DNA of 21,354 bases, taken from IMG/VR virus record IMGVR_UViG_3300042549_003611, positions 1-21,354 of that record; one strand, given 5' to 3'. Position 1 is the first letter of the stretch. The number at the start of each line of letters is the position of its first letter. The notes under the pieces are model-generated. The model saw only the letters and a list, made by a program, of their open reading frames with translations, made no database searches and was not told where the DNA came from. Both the position numbers and the translations under genes were made by a program. This DNA is from a virus. Below are positions 20,758 through 21,354 of the stretch, one piece after another.

Positions 20758-21083
20758 CGCGGCATCCTTTTCCGGCGCATGGGCACGCCAGCTACCTTGA
20801 CAAGCCGGGTCACCGTGTTGGCGCTAACCATGAGCCTCTCGGTAATGGACGCCAACGCCTCGCCATTAGCGTATGCGTCAACGACCGCGCGCACCACTTC
20901 CGGCTTGATCCGAGGGCCACCGCCCGCCGGCCGGGGCGCGTGCCCCGCAGCTTGCGCCAAGATGGAGACATAGCGCGGGTGCGTGCCGTGCGTCATGGCG
21001 ATGACGACCAGCTTCTCGCCGGCCACGTAGTCGCGGATGATCGCGGCCTTCGTCTCCGCAGGGATCGGGGTCCCGACCGGCAT
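20754..21083 (-). CDS. two-HTH DNA-binding protein
   Basis: The 109-residue protein carries two helix-turn-helix-like segments: residues ~12-46 (KAAIIRDYVAGEKLVVIAMT then RYVSILAQAAG) and ~61-99 (PEVVRAVVDAYANGEALASI then SANTVTRLVKVAG). They are joined by a Pro/Gly-rich linker, with a basic tail RRKRMPR. Both resemble the resolvase/transposase-type HTH 'i...y..Ge....ia..l.vs...V.rl...aG'. A regulatory or DNA-organising role in the early operon is inferred. GGGGAGGTAGCCTA is a good ribosome site before the ATG at 21083, whose A is shared with the upstream TAA. Confidence 0.78.
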   Translation of the reverse strand: MPVGTPIPAETKAAIIRDYVAGEKLVVIAMTHGTHPRYVSILAQAAGHAPRPAGGGPRIKPEVVRAVVDAYANGEALASITERLMVSANTVTRLVKVAGVPMRRKRMPR

Positions 21084-21354
21084 TAGGCTACCTCCCCGCC
21101 ATTCACCCACCCGCGCAGACGGGCCGTAGCCTCGATGTAATCTAGCGCCGCCAGCACCTCGCGCCGGTCGGGCTTCCCAGACCAATACTCACGACCCTCG
21201 GGGATCGTCTTGTCGCGGCACCCCACGCGGACCCGAAGAACGCCGTCTCGGACCCACCCGACGCAGCGCCAGCCGTCAGGCGTGCCCGCGTCGATGACGG
21301 CTTTGGCGCCGGCCAGATTGGCGTCGGCCAGATTGGCGTCGGCCAGATCGGCGC
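21083..21354 (-). CDS. pentapeptide-repeat protein, 5' part outside the window
   Basis: The frame enters from the right edge and gives 89 residues before a TAA at 21085-21083 that overlaps the next start (TAATG). The first residues ADLADANLADANLAGAK are pentapeptide repeats (A-[D/N]-L-x-x), which normally stack as a right-handed beta-helix. The rest is a small C-terminal domain (RCVGWVRDGVLRVRVGCRDK, YWSGKPDRREVLAALDYIEA). In phage proteins with repeats of this kind a similar Trp/Cys domain often follows. The number of repeats and the start cannot be seen. The function is unknown. Confidence 0.8.
   Translation of the reverse strand, partial: ADLADANLADANLAGAKAVIDAGTPDGWRCVGWVRDGVLRVRVGCRDKTIPEGREYWSGKPDRREVLAALDYIEATARLRGWVNGGEVA
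21311..21354. repeat. 15-base tandem repeat coding pentapeptides
   Basis: Units of ggccagattggcgtc run from 21311 to the window edge (two perfect units and a third with one change, cut by the edge). They encode the successive ADLAN-type pentapeptides. DNA identity between units suggests recent expansion. Confidence 0.85.

Overview
The window is one compact stretch of a tailed-phage genome (free phage or prophage) with high G+C. The host is probably an alphaproteobacterium: the holin belongs to the gene-transfer-agent-type three-helix family, and several small proteins (DUF6378-like, Ea22-like, DUF1367-like, conserved phage hypotheticals) look like those common in alphaproteobacterial phages. 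Host and taxon are inferred from family resemblance and base composition; no search was run. Capsid, portal and terminase genes are not in the window and presumably lie to the left. No integrase, repressor, replication helicase or polymerase is visible.

Left half, + strand (1-12233): the virion and lysis half. It starts with the end of a structural gene, a DUF7483-type repeat protein of the tail or fibre, and two small unknowns. Next come a large structural protein resembling the P22 gp10/T7 gp12-like tail proteins and four proteins that look like internal or ejection proteins, which suggests a short-tailed (podovirus-like) particle. After one small membrane-protein gene on the opposite strand there is a secreted protein, an N-terminally anchored coiled-coil protein, an HTH-metallophosphoesterase, a 48-residue protein, a GH24 endolysin, a GTA-type holin and a DUF6378-like protein. 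Most neighbours overlap by 1-4 bases or are separated by only a few bases.

Right half, - strand (12228-21354): an early/accessory operon of 22 genes read leftwards, almost all translationally coupled. It begins upstream with a pentapeptide-repeat protein (cut by the window edge) and a two-HTH protein, then two very short ORFs, a YqaJ-type exonuclease and an ERF-type single-strand annealing protein (a recombination pair). A conserved hypothetical, a DUF1367-like protein and an HNH-like protein lacking the usual cysteines follow. The rest is a long run of small unknowns, some rich in cysteine pairs or coiled coil, ending with an Ea22-like protein. The two operons converge with stop codons interleaved in the six bases tcatag, leaving no room for a conventional terminator.

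The most unusual structure is in 12.9-14.6 kb of the - operon. Six consecutive gene junctions are built from only three recurring stop/ribosome-binding-site/start sequences, one a perfect 64-base repeat, while the gene bodies between them differ. Two genes share near-identical ends around a diverged core of equal length. This looks like gene shuffling or conversion through homologous junctions. No tRNA, rRNA, CRISPR array, insertion sequence or clear intrinsic terminator was seen by eye.
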